Part shown: positions 38,101-51,200 of the stretch, piece by piece
Position numbering within the stretch: the stretch's first letter is position 1
Layout of the letters: each line of letters starts with the position of its first letter
Assembly: GCA_030141605.1 (NCBI GenBank)
Contig: JAQGDQ010000376.1
Coordinates: forward strand, 163,231 to 227,230
DNA from: Tubiluchus corallicola
Taxonomy: Eukaryota; Priapulida; Priapulimorpha; Priapulimorphida; Tubiluchidae
Length of the DNA stretch: 64,000 nt
Reading direction: 5' to 3'
The notes under the pieces: model-generated
Database searches by the model: none
What the model was told of the DNA's origin: nothing
Seen by the model: only the letters and a program-made list of their open reading frames with translations
Program-made: the position numbers and the translations under genes

Positions 38101-41100
38101 AAACTAAACTTTCATGAGTACAGCTCGGTAATCCCACCTTCAAAAATGCAGCTAACCCGCCAAGTTGCTAAATCAGAATTAATCCTTTTTATAAAAATAT
38201 TTTAACTTAAGCAAAGCAAACTCCTCTGTTACTTGCCTGGAGGATGATGTGATACTTGTTCTGCTGTATACCTAATTCGACAATTTTCTTTTTCACCTTG
38301 TGGCACATACCAAGAACAGTGAAATGTTTCTCCTATTATGGGATTATACGGTTTCTTCGCTAGCGAACCCTAAATTAAAAAACGTTGTAAATTTGTCAAT
38401 AAGTATATGAAAGAACAAGAAAGCCGAAATGTTTAAACTTTTTGTAATTGTTGGGAGTTAAACGATAAGTTTGTTTATAATTTCTACATATTAAAAGTAT
38501 CCACTTAAGCAGGTATCAGAGACAATATAAAAGGGAGAATACTCAAAATATTATTACGTAGGAAGCAATTATCATGTTTCACTTAGCAAGTTTTTCCAAA
38601 AAAATTGACTTGAGTACTATCAGACTTAAACATTATATTTTATGTTAAAATACATAAACTGCACTTAGAACAGTACTACCTGTCTGCCAGAATGAAAGGT
38701 AGTTAAGTACCACTCTACAAGGGCTAATATTCTGTCTTTTGCAGTCGAACAGTCGGCAATTCTAAAAAAATGCAAGCAATGTTTTTTAAATGATTGTATA
38801 TCATCCAGCAAGAGATACACACTATACACAAACAAACAACAAAGCAACTACTAATTTTTTTTAATTCAGTGAATTTGCAGAATTATTTTATTCCTGCTTA
38901 CATCATTACACTATCTTCACTTTTCAATCAAAACTGACACAACTTGGTACTTACTTTATAAATAAGTCAGGGTGAGCCATGTAATCTGCAAACATTTCCA
39001 GCAGAGACCGTCGCTCCAAGATAAACGTTGGCAGCACAACTTTAGTCAAGTCCATACCAAGTTTCAGCTGTGATAATAATTGCAAGATAATGCTCTTATG
39101 ATCATCTACAGCTCCAAGATCTTGATCACAATATAGCTCAGTGTCTGGCTTTTCTTGTTCGGGGTTTATTGCATCTAAAACATACACAAAAACTATGACT
39201 GTGTTTACTTATATGTATAGATATTTCTCACAGTGGTACATAAACTTTTGTTAAATTTGTACAAGAAGCAGGTAGCAGGATTGTAGCTCACACTCACACA
39301 CCTAATATTTATGATGCAGGCCTGGTGGTCTCATATAGACGGCCTTCTCCTATAACTCGAAAAAGTTTTCAATTCAAATACAGCATTATCAGATGTAAGG
39401 ATCTTGAGCACGTATACTACAAATGTTTCTTGAGAACCTATCAAAACAATAGAAACAAGACTTCTGCTGGATGTCTTGACAAGATATCGATCTTTTGGAA
39501 AATATCCAACGCCATGCCACATACACTAGTCTATGGACTATCCCAATTTAATTATAGTGAAGGGCTTTTTATGTGATCTCTACATCAGGTATCAAAGAGT
39601 CAACCAAATTCTTATTTACCAGTTGCCCCATGGCCTTGTTGTTTATGACTACAAATGTCTTTTTATACTGTCTGGAGATACAAGACTTCACGGACATGAC
39701 TAAAAGCTTGGTAAGCCTGTAGTCCAACTCACTGTATGTTTGTACAGTTTTGCTTGTCGAGTCTCAAATTTGTGGCATTTTTTGTCATTTGAAGTCGTAA
39801 TTGAATTACTTTTAAAACTCACCTCCATATAGTCATCTTTATCAAAACTCACAATGTTTTCATAATTTTGCACCTTTTGCTCATAATTTGCATTAATTGT
39901 TATTGCAATAAAAATGTAAAGTTTAGCACTGATACGCTTATATTATTGTATTGTACAAATATGCTGCACTATGTTGTCACCTCCGTATGGGGACGACTTT
40001 GGGTAATTTAAATTACTGAACATTTATTTCCCAGTAAAGCTGCATTTATGCTCTGTTTATGCTACATTACTCATAATAACAATATTTACTCAATAATATT
40101 AATAAAAAGAAAACTCATGAAACATCTACAAGGAAGGCTGAACAGCCACAATGTATCACTTTATTGAGTGTCTAGTGTCACACCCTTTGGAACTCCAATC
40201 CAACACATCTTTAGCATTAGTTTCCACGTACTTTAAGAATTCACTTAATGAAAGTAAGTCATTACCAGTTATCATTAAATGAAGCTACACCTTTTGTTAG
40301 AACCACAAATACATTGGAATAACTGCTTGTAATATCTCATTGAAAACTTGTTTATGCTTCCATTATTTAAATAAAACAGTTAGTGAACTTTACTGTTCAA
40401 GTTTACATGCACTGCACTTACCTTCTGAATAAGTACTCTGTGTTAAAAGTGTGAGGTGTGGTATACCTGTAGATGTATTACTTAATGACACACTAAAATA
40501 AAAAAATGAACAAAGTTACTGCTGACAATATAGGTATGTAGATAAGGCATGGAAAGAATTGTTTACAATCAAAATAGTCTTAGTTAATTAGCAAGCAAAC
40601 AAAAAAGTAGGTACATAAACATATAAGTTATATGAAGAGTACTGTCTGATGCATACAGCATAATAGCTATTTCAAAGATTTATGCTAAATTTAATAAATT
40701 GGTCAAACATGTTTCCAAGTGAGCATAAATCATTTTGCTACTTATGCAGTCTATTGTAGCTTTATGCCAGTATGAAAGCATAACAGCATTTACATGATTT
40801 TAATTAGAAAGTATAGGTCCTACATGATTCGCAAAAATGAGAATGGTGGCATAATGATAGAATGCTAAGTTTATCTAAAACCTAAATTTCAACTTACTGT
40901 GGCTTCAGCCATTCTACAGATGAACTTAAGCTAACTTTTTTCTGATTCTGTTTCTGCAGTACTGCGATGCAATCATTCAAACACTGAATAGCACTTTGAC
41001 TAGTTGATTTCAGTAATAACAATTCCTAGGTAACAACCATAAAAAAGATAAATCAGACAAAATTAGTTTTAGTACGTTGGAAATTATGATCACCTGTACT

Positions 41101-44100
41101 ACATGATCACCTTGTAAACAGGGAATACAATACAAAGCAACAAAAGAAAAATCACCTACGACAAATATTGTTAGATGTCACCTACGAAATTTATTGTTAG
41201 ATGAAGTATAATGTTCCTTTTTTGGAAATAGGGTGTGAGCAAAATAACATTTGATAAAGGATGAACTGATGATTTGATAAAGGATAAATTATCCTGCGAA
41301 TTAGTAATAGTAACTCCATGCCAGCGTTATGAGCTGAAGAAGTTTAATGTAAAAAAATTCTGACAACCGAAGATACATATTTAGCATTATAGCATTAAAG
41401 GGACAGGGCAGTCAAAAAGAAAAGGAAAACTAGTAAACTGTTCCAGAATTTCTCAAATGCCTGGTACTTTAATGTACATTTGTAATTGCTAATCTCGTCT
41501 ATTGATAATTGCACAATTACACGCACAAGTTACTTAAACTTGTGTAAGTTGCATGCTCAAACTGTACACGAATTTTATTCAGTGATTTGCTCGTTATCTA
41601 ATTGTGCAACAATGTATAAGAAATGTAAAAAAACAAAAAAAAATAAATAAGACTTACCTTTTCAACACATGTAAGTGAGCCAGAACACGGCAAATCCTAA
41701 AAATAAATATAATGTAAAATCTGTGGTGTTCTGGGAAACTGGGAAAAATGGGCACAGTTGTTAGGGTGCCAGACACTTGGGCGCTGGCTCATTTGGGTAG
41801 AAGATATTGGGGTGCCAGCACTGATGCATATGACTGCACTGTTATGAACTCGATCACCTAAGAGTAATTATTTCTTTGTAGTGATACGAATCATGCTAAC
41901 TAGACTTTTGGGAGAATCCTCATTCATTGTATGAATAGTGATCATCATGCATGTTATAAAACATCTAACATTTTTGTAAGAAAAGAAATAATTATTTCCG
42001 GGAGTACAATTGTGAAATTAAAACTGTAAAGAAGTATAATATATACTGAGTGTATATTATTATCACGCATTTTGCAAGAGACATAACAAAAAATGCTTAC
42101 AATTATATTTGACAGTATACTCATACATCATTTAATTGAACTAGTTGATATTCGATTTTCGAAAGGTGATATTTGAGCTGGTAACTAGTATAAGCAACTA
42201 ATGAACTAAACAATGCATTCTAGGTCTACTTCTTCCAAAGCACACCAAGCATTTGATGAATGTAGTATTGTGATATAATACTAGTTAAATTGCTGCACTA
42301 GTTGTACTGACACAAAATTTTGGTGTGAATAGATTTTTTGTGATGTACTAGGTATTTTTGAAATAGAATGCTGTCATATCTTAATAAAATCTTATGGTAA
42401 ACTTGCTGTTTCTTCTTCTGCTTAGTTCATTTTAAAATGTACGTATAATACTGAATCAAAGTGGAAACCCTGAAAATGCAAAGTCATTTGAGTGGGTTTA
42501 ACTTGTTGTGTTAAAAGTGGTGAAGTGATGAGAAGCAAAAAAATTGAGAGTGTTAGGAAAATAATGTCTCGTGAAAAATTTAATAAAAAAAATAAAAAAA
42601 AATTAGGTAAATGATTAAATTTTATTGGTCCTCAAATGTCTCAAGCCCAAGCACTCCTATGCATTGCCCAAATACCATGTACCCAACTGTAAAAACTTGC
42701 ATATTATGTGATGCCAACAACTCATAAAATTTAAACAGGTCTAAATGAACTTAACAAGCTCAAGTGGTTCTATTTTAATGTACGTTAGTATAAACATTCA
42801 TAGTGACAACCAGCTCCATGCGCTTCATATTATGTTAGTATCATCATTTATTAATGCAAATGCATTCAATGCATACAGATTCATATGCTTTAATACAGCA
42901 TTCGTAAGTGCATACCTATTTTTATATTTACAAATGCTAGCTCCACCTACCTGAACTGATGCAACGAAACTTGTTCGATGTTGTTCAGTTTGGGCAACTA
43001 AATTTTTAGTAGAATGTATAGACTCTGAGTTGGAATTTTCAAGGTCATCCACCAAAAAATCACTGTTGTACTGTGTCTCATCAATGTGTTTCTGACTTTT
43101 GGATGGCCACAGTTGACTGCCGAGTGAATTTTTTCGTACGCTATGTGACGTCTAAACAAGAATTTCTCGTTAGCAACAATTCTAGATGAAGAGAGTTCTT
43201 CTGGACATATATGCTGCACCTGTAGCATGTAATCCTAGAACATTTGGGCTTCAGAATGTTTTCAGAAGTAGACTAACAACACGTCACTTCAAAAACATAG
43301 ACTGTTTAAGCATCATTTCCAGTACATCAAGACTACATGACAAGTGGGTGAAATATGTAAGCTCAACATTCATCAATTTCCACACATATGGCCCCAGGTA
43401 AGTTACTCACATCTTTTACACAAAAATAAATAATGTTTCTAATGACATATTCTTAGTGATCACTAAAATTCATAACAAAATTAGACTTATAATTAGCTGC
43501 CAAACACTAATAATTAACTAAAAAATCATTTCAGAAGGACACAATTTATTAATGTTTAATTGCAGAATTGGGGTCATAACTGTAGCACACATACATGTTT
43601 GAACACTACAAATATTGTACCATATGATTTAATTATCTCACATAAAAGTTGCCAAGAAGCAGCTCAGCTATCAAGGTGTATAAATTCGTAGCTAACTATT
43701 TATTACTTAAGAATTACATGAAACTGCACATTTTAATATTGTAATAATCTAACAACTATTCTGTAATGTTTGTGAGCAGTAAAAAATGTGCAGCTAAGGT
43801 AATCACAACTTCTGAAAGGCATGCTTTTAAACAATATTATCACGCAATGTGGAACTTGTAAACACAGTTCATTGAAGAAAGCTTAAAGAAAGGTAAGTTT
43901 TCAACTATTTGTGCAGAAAGTCTGTCTAATTTCAAACACAATTTTTTTGTTTTTTCATGATAATGGTGTGGATAATTTCGAAAATAGTAATTTCAAAATT
44001 GTGTAAGAGCTGTGATCACAAGATTGTGCAGCAGGCCAGCATGATTTTCAATAACCAAATTTAGAAAAGTATACACTAATCAGTTAATTAATAATAATTA

Positions 44101-47100
44101 ATCAATTTATCAGCAAATAGTTCAGACTATGTTTTTCTAAATTATGCTTTTGTGCATATTCAAAAAATTATGCTTTTGTGCATATTCAAAATTCAAACAC
44201 GATATCAATTACAATAAATAGAAGCCGCTGGTTAATAGACTCACTTTGAGAAACACACAAAGTGTTTTGACTCAATTAAGCGATTGGATCTATTATCCGA
44301 CGGGTGTAGCTTTACTAGTTAAGAAGAATAAGTCATCATTCCTCAGTTTAGTACGCACTGCAAAGGCCACAAGAGTTTGAAATGTTAGGTTTTTACTTAT
44401 GCTCTATGTTTCAAAATTAATTCTATGATTTATTTGCTCTATGATGTATATGCTTGTAAAGTCAAAAAGATACTAGCAGATTATTGCCGCTGCATCAGAG
44501 GCATAACAGCAACAGTTAACAGTAAACATTCTGTGAAAAGCAGCAAGAGCTTCAAAAGGATTCTCTTAGAGTTAATTTCATATACACCAGTTCTGATCTG
44601 TAATTTGTTTTTAACAATCAGCTTTCTGGTGCCTGCAACCGTTATGTGCAGCTGTACACCAACCAGTATGAATCAGCGCTTTTGTTGTGTTTGCACTCTT
44701 TGGATACAGACAAAACAAATGCGTTTAATAATCCACTTATTACAAGCACTTGTTGTCAGTGCTGATTCAAGCTGGTTGGTGCACATAATGAATGTGACGA
44801 TCAGAAAGCTGATTCTTTTGATTTGCATTACCCCTTATATCAGAAGAAAGTTTTTTCAGATAATTTGCTACCAAAAACAGTGCAGAAGATAACCGGCAGA
44901 AGAGCACTCAATAGAGGTGTAAACTCATGCACTCACGTGAAGTCACCATGGAGAAAATTTATTATTTCTACACTTTTGATCTTGTGACCTTTCGAACCAA
45001 AGTAATGAGCTTCCAGGTCCTTCCCAGAACTATCCGGTGGCAATTTTGGTGATTAGGCCTATAACTTCATCTGTTTGCTCTACCACACTGACAGTAAGAC
45101 AGACAGACAAACAGACAACTAGACAACCACAAATAAATGCCCTACTGTTGGCCTGCCATGCTCTGATACTATTCCAAGAAATGTAAAAGTATTTTGCAGC
45201 TAAAGTAGGACGAGAAAAAAATATAAGAAACTCCTCAGTAATTTCCAACTGCATAAAATTTTCTGTATTTATAACTGTAGACAGACTTTAACGTGTTCCT
45301 AGATGTTCAAAAACCAACTGTACAATAACATTATTTACCAGTGTTAAAAATGTTTCATACATTCTTACAAACATATAAGACCAAGAAGCAAGCGCTTATA
45401 AACCAGCGTGAGCATCTGCTGTGTGCAGTTGTACGTGTTGCCATAGAACATTCTTTTAGCATGTTCACACTTATCAGCGCAGGTAGAAAATCAGTGTTCG
45501 TTGTGTCAATATCCTAAGGTGGTAGAAAGTACAGATCAGTAATGCACATACATGACATGTTTGTTTCATGGATGGACAAACTCGATGGATGTTTCATTGT
45601 GCTTACTGTGTATTAGTTGTGGGCGTAATCGACTGCTAGTGATCGATTACTTCGATTCCTTGCCTGCAACTATCTGATACCGATTACTTTGATGGGCAAT
45701 CAAATACTTTATGTAAAAAATTAAAATACGAAAAATGCAAAATGCGTTTGATATAATTTTCAATACGTGTAAAGGACGTGACAGATGAAAACACTTTCAA
45801 ACACAAAACTCATTCAGCTTCACCTTCAGCGATTTCAGTTAAGCTTTAGTATACATTGCAAGCACAGGTTTGTGTTAGCCACCACTGTTTTAAAATGGAT
45901 GCCGCAGGGCGATCTCAGTAATCGATCATAGTAATCCATTACTGCCTATAAGTGGTTTTACTGCCAACTTACTTGAAATCAGTGGTATCGCCCCCCACCA
46001 CTATTGTGTATCTCTCATGAAACTGCTTCCCTACAACCAATCTATCATGTTTCTTACAAGATATGAATTGCTACAGTGTTATCTCAGATGAATCAGCAGT
46101 TTGCATCTCGTAACAGACATGTTGTTCAGCCCATAGGAAAGCGATTTAAGAACTCTACAGTAGCCAAAACAAAACATCCACTATGTCAGATGATCTGAAG
46201 AGCCATGTCATGTATGGGTCTGCTAGTCTGTACATGCTACCATCTAACACTACCATGGAATGGCCCTCAGTACGTAAAGTTCCTCAAGAAGTTAAAACTG
46301 CACATCGACTAACAATTATAAAATTTTTACTCAAGATGATGCACCATTAGGATGGAAAAAATTGTTAAGGAGTACCATGAAGCTCTGGTTTCAAGTATGC
46401 CCCAAGTAGTCATTGACAGTAAAGGTGGACAAAAGACAAGCTTTCATACTATGCTGAAGTATTTCAATTTGACAAAACAAATCAATAGATTTTGATATAA
46501 ATACCAAATAACAATGGTTCCATCAAAATTTCTTCAGAAAATCATGCTGCTCTTAAATTTTTGCAAATGACTGCAGTCTCTTTTAGTCTATATATTAATT
46601 TAGAGTACACATGGCAAGTCTAATTTTGCTTACGTTGTTGCGGATCTTGCAGCTACGTGATTTTTCAAATTTAACACCAATCTGCAGATCTTGCAGATGC
46701 AGATACGTACTATTATACATCATACTGTATAAAGGCTACTCATTTGCGCAGATAATACACTGTATAAAGAGCACTCAAGCATTTTTCTTTTATCTGTTGT
46801 TGTGGTCACTAAACATATAAAACAAAAAAAGTTTTGTCAAGTGAAAAGCTACTTACACTACTAGTGCCCAACTTTTCATTATGCAACTCAGCCACTACCC
46901 TTAAGTGTGTGACCCAGTGATGTCGTTCTTTTGCATCATGGGCTGCAAAAAAGATTAAGAAATTAACACATGGTAAGTAACATTGAGACAAATTAGCATA
47001 TACAGTGGTATACTTTTACGGTTAACTATAGGCTCCAACAAAAAAGACAATGGAATAAGAAGTGTGACATCACAATAAGACTCGATTTTATCACAAATAG

Positions 47101-48296
47101 CCCAGAATTATTTCAGCCACTAAATGAAATTTTCATTTCCTAAAATTCAAATCAATATTTTTCATGTAAGCACTTCTAAGACTTTTCGCAAGCACAGTGT
47201 CTAATAATACAATATTGTTCCTGCTTCAATAGTGTTAATAAACATAACTTTTTTTAATTTCTGATAAAAAAACTTTATGAAAAGAGATTTGGCTATAATT
47301 TGGTAAAGACACAACCTCTTAGTCTGTATATGTCTCCAGAAACTGCATTTACATTGAAAGTATGAGAATCTTCATCACTAGGTGATATCACCGCTCCCTG
47401 TCAATTAAAAACAATTTTACAAGATAAAACCGACGAACCATTGCCAGGAGGCAAAATGTTCAAAAGTGCATTATGGAAGGCTATTCAACCAAAATAAATT
47501 CATGGCGTGGAACAATGTTTAAAAAGGCTTTCCACATTTTTCACGAAATGTTTAAAATTAATCAAGCGCAACTATTGATATTTTGATTACTGACAAATGA
47601 CTGAAAAACTGATGACAAGATTCAGATGATTAGGCTGATTGCTTGGTATCTAACTAAATAATTTGTTGCATTTAGAGAAACTTTTTTGTAACTCCTTAGT
47701 ATATTCTTGAAATTACAAGGTGTACTACAATTATATACAGTTTAAACTGCATTTATTTAAGTATCATACAAAAACATTTAGAACCTACTGCTAAATGTAA
47801 CATTCCTCGTGGCTTTTGACGCTTTTCTTCTTCTGGCTGAAACAAAAAAATATTCAAGTTACAGTTATTGCATGGTCTACTAGTGGTTGTAATTTAGTGC
47901 ATTTCAAGATGCCTGGGAGAAGGCCAAAAATAAGCTACTTGTAGTAGCTCTCACTTTGAAGCAGTCTCCGTACCACATGTTTACAGTTTAGAAAAATATT
48001 GAAATTACTTAGAACTTTGTACAGAGTTTAGTTGCCTAAATTACAACTTAGTAGAACATTTATAAGTTAAAGAAAGAGGGATATTTTACTCCACATGAAT
48101 ATTTGACACAATAAAATTTAAGTATTCAGCAGACCAAGTTAATTTAAATCTCATATAAGCAGAAGCATACCACAAAATATTCAAGAATGCCTCGTTGAGG
48201 ATCCATTATAAAGTATCGATTTTGCCAGCCTTTCATTACATTCGTGTACTTGGACAGGGTACCTTCCAGAGGTTGACATAAGTCTTGATTATCCAT
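32185..48296 (-). CDS. OSBPL11: Oxysterol-binding protein-related protein, ORP10/ORP11 type (complete, 17 exons)
   Basis: Exons, 5' to 3', are 48296-48171, 47836-47789, 47397-47316, 46942-46857, 43151-42951, 41696-41658, 41025-40898, 40492-40422, 39174-38955, 38761-38680, 38369-38237, 37386-37276, 36524-36364, 35399-35283, 34488-34327, 33865-33800 and 32241-32185. They sum to 1890 nt with consistent phases: 629 residues. The PH domain is at 8-105 ([42 protein letters not shown]). A middle helical region includes [15 protein letters not shown]. The lipid-binding ORD is at about 270-629, with [35 protein letters not shown], the signature EQVSHHPP (398-405) and [15 protein letters not shown]. 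The C-terminus is [18 protein letters not shown]. No FFAT motif was seen, as in ORP10/11. The family moves phosphatidylserine or sterol against PI4P at ER, endosome and Golgi contacts. One gene probably corresponds to both vertebrate OSBPL10 and OSBPL11. Confidence 0.95.
32491..32646 (+). other. Exon-like plus-strand ORF inside the last ORP intron
   Basis: It is bounded by TGATATTCAG and GTGAGA and encodes 51 residues of normal composition, including [19 protein letters not shown] and [20 protein letters not shown] do not recognise it. Its splice phase does not fit the next candidate (32759-32888). It could be part of a nested gene, a pseudogene or chance. Confidence 0.3.
32759..32888 (+). 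other. Second exon-like plus-strand ORF inside the last ORP intron
   Basis: It has an acceptor ATGCGCAG and a donor GTAAGC. It encodes 43 residues, including [20 protein letters not shown] and [15 protein letters not shown]. Directly joined to 32491-32646 it would be out of frame, so an exon is missing between them or the locus is broken. No family was recognised. Confidence 0.3.
36813..36869 (+). repeat. tRNA-like stretch in an ORP intron
   Basis: The run GTTAGCTCAGTTGATTAG is a near-consensus tRNA D-arm/box A. It is followed by GTGGCTCATGGTCCTAA, which resembles an anticodon arm, but the T-arm is degraded. Likely a tRNA-derived SINE or pseudogene. Confidence 0.45.
44140..44191. repeat. 26-bp tandem duplication
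   Basis: The unit attatgcttttgtgcatatt plus caaaa occurs twice in a row, nearly identical, in the 3.7-kb ORP intron 4. Confidence 0.85.
44222..44310 (-). repeat. Small inverted-repeat family, copy 3
   Basis: The plus strand has GGTTAATAGACTCAC near 44230. On the minus strand TAATAGATCCAATCGCTTAA is followed by TTGAGTCAAAA, which matches the internal block of copy 4. Thus both ends of a short element point inward. Confidence 0.6.
44590..44845. repeat. Imperfect fold-back (inverted repeat) of about 100-nt arms
   Basis: The left arm contains aatcagctttctgg, gttatgtgca, caccaaccagtatgaatcag. The same series appears in reverse complement in the right arm (44734-44813: gctgattcaagctggttggtg, cagaaagctgatt). 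The arms extend weakly outward to about 44590 and 44845. The 155-codon plus-strand frame over it (44425-44892) is not a recognisable protein. Confidence 0.7.
45614..46003. mobile_element. 390-bp nonautonomous hAT-like element in ORP intron 4
   Basis: The left end is TAGTTGTGGGCGTAATCGA. The right end read in reverse is TAGTGGTGGGGGGCGATACC, giving a short imperfect terminal inverted repeat. The flanks are ctgtgtat (45606-45613) and ttgtgtat (46004-46011), an 8-bp duplication with one mismatch. Eight-base duplications are the hallmark of hAT transposons. The interior is rich in the motif ATCGATTAC and its variants and has no transposase. Confidence 0.7.
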
Positions 48297-51200
48297 AACT
48301 TTACAAATGGAACAAACACAAATTCACATAAAACCTGAAACACTGCACATAAAGATAAATAAATTCACAGAACATTTTTCTCTTACGAAGAGGAAATTAT
48401 CATAAGATTATCAGGATTAAAAGTTTCTGGGCACTTTGCTAATTTATGAGTCATAAACTAAATAACACATTTAGCCAAGCTATATTACAGTGATGAGTAT
48501 AACATTCAGTAAAATAATGGTTCAAATAAGAATACTTTCTAAGAAACTAGTTCTCTTGCTAAGAAATACCTGTGGGCAACAGGAACACAAAACACTTTTT
48601 TCATGTTAAACCTGGTCAATTTACATAAACTAATTTTTTTCCAATTTGGCACATTGCAATGTGAAATCAAGCTTTTAGTGATAGGCCACCTCAACAATGA
48701 TGAATTTGGGGCTCATGGCTAAAGCTCTAAGATGGACCACTGAAGCAGCCAAGGAATTTTGTATGTACATCCTCTCTCTACACTATGAGGTAAACAGCCA
48801 CGAACATAGTCAAGAAAAACACTACATGGCATTTAAAAATTTTGCTGAATTAAAGCTTACAAATATACTCTTTTGTCTTAACTTTTAATAAAGTACGCTA
48901 CGAAAATGCTTCTGATTATATCCTTTTGAACATGCTCATGCAGATAGTGTAAAACAATGTCAATGGTTTTTCAATGTTATCACAAATGCTGCAACACTAA
49001 ATACCCAAGTGAATCGATTATAATTAGTGATGAACCGGTATACCATACAGTACCAGAACAGGTGTCGGTTTAACTGCTTTCGTCAATACAATTGAAGTGA
49101 ACTGACCAGTAATGAAAAGATTTGTGAAATTTACATATGAGTTACCGCCTAATTGGAAGTCTAGGCAACAAATTGCTAGCATATAGTGGCACAGCATTAC
49201 TGTGTTATATGTGGCTTCACCAAATTCAGCAGCTATGGCAATGCTATTCATGGTTTAGCTTATTTGTGTTTATACATGTAGTACTATTACCAATGTGCAT
49301 ACAATTATTATAGTTAATAGAAAGCTACTAAGTTAGTCTAAGAGTATTAGTATATACTGTATCTCACTGAATTATTTAGGTTGATTACCAGATTTTTCAT
49401 GAAATTATGGACCTGAAAAAATTAAAACTTGCTTACTGTTCATGGTCCGGCAAGGAATTTGGTTCTCTGTAATGCACTAAAACGTAATGTTAACGTCCTA
49501 ACTTTAACAGATTTCAATGAGATGCTAATACTAAATACAGCATGCTAAATTTAGTTTACGTTAAAAGTTTTTTCTTAGGTTGTTTAAGCACTCTAAGCAC
49601 TCAGTCCTAAGTCATTTGCTGGCTGTCGCTGAGTTTGCTTTGCTTTTGTGGAGGTGGACATGTGAAATATAAATGCTTATTGCGCAAAGAAGTACTTGGA
49701 AAAAAACATGTTGGCAGTTAACCGATTTGTCACTTTCTAGTACCATACTAGATGCCATTTAAATGCATAGTACTGACTTGTGAAATTTGTTTTGTGGTTT
49801 TTGACAACATTCAGAGGCTAGATCTGTGCTTTTGCACATCAGCAACATAAATTCAGTCCCTTTCCCAAATGCAGATTGGATGTTTAACTAATTACATGTA
49901 GTAAATAATAATTGCACACATGTCGTACAGTCGTAGAACCTCACAAAGACAATCGTAAAGAGAAAGGAGGATGTGAATTATGTTGTTTAGCACAAAATCT
50001 ACAGTATTCCTGCTGTACCAAAAATACCGGGTACCATACCAGATGCTGTGCCTTACACCGGCTTGTAATTTAAAATCCATGCCAGACAATCGCTAATTAC
50101 AATGTCAATGTTGATGCTGCAAATTCAGCTAAACTTACGTCACTTAAACCTGAAGAAAACTCACACAAGTAACTAGTAACTTGATTTCAACAATGTTATT
50201 ATCTATCAGCTTCAAAACAGGAAGAATTGTCTCATTGTCATTCAAATCACTGACAGTCTTAACATAAAATTTCATAATACTAATTTTAAAGAACTTGGTT
50301 GCAAAAATATTTTCTGTAGACTTATAGTATTTATTTCACCAACATGTAATCATGTGATACTTTGTAAGTTTTGCAAAGATTAATAACAGCTGCAAGTTTA
50401 CAATAATTTTTTATGCAATGTAAGGCAAAGTTTGCAATATAAAAAATTTAATAACCACCAAAAATTAAGCATTTTGTAAGATGTACAAAATGCTAGGTTT
50501 GTTAAAAAGTTCCAATTTATTTATTTTTATATAACTCAGCACTTTGTAGGCCAAAACCCAGCACTCAACAATCAGGCTTCTCAGTAATTGCAGCATAGTA
50601 CACAAAATCACCAAGAAGCAGCTTTAGCTTTTCCAGTAATAATCCATTTAATTCTGAAGCCAATCACATACTATGAACATATGAACTGGTACGCGGCCGG
50701 GTAGATCACCTTCATCATTGGCCCATTGCATCTAAAAAACGGTCTATTACACAGAGGTGATATGGTGTGGGGGGTTGCAAGCTACACAGGGTGACACCAT
50801 ATACGTAAGTGTGTTTTTGGAGGGTGGTAGGCTAAACAATGTGATGGATTTCCTGCCTAGAATTCCTTCCTACTTCTACTTCCGCTACATATACATGTAT
50901 TTCTGCCAAACCTACTCTGGCATTTGACGCAGCTGACAGCTCGTGCTAGTGCAATGCAGAGAGAAATCGATTCTTGTGTGCGCTAGGCAATACCACGTTG
51001 CGATCTATAACGGGACAGCCAAAGCTATCTGATGTTACAGTTTCATCTGCTGAAAACGATCAAAGTAATTGGTAAAAGTAATTGATTTTGATGAATTGAC
51101 TAGTTCGCAGCGGTGAAGTCCAGCAAAGGAAAATTCTGATTGTTGATATAATGTATGAGTAAATACAGAATTGTGTGTTTAAATGCCAGTTTACTTTGAT

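Noticed and set aside
44425..44892. 155-codon plus-strand ORF
   Set aside because: It lies over an imperfect inverted repeat, has no recognisable domain and has no supporting splice or neighbour evidence.
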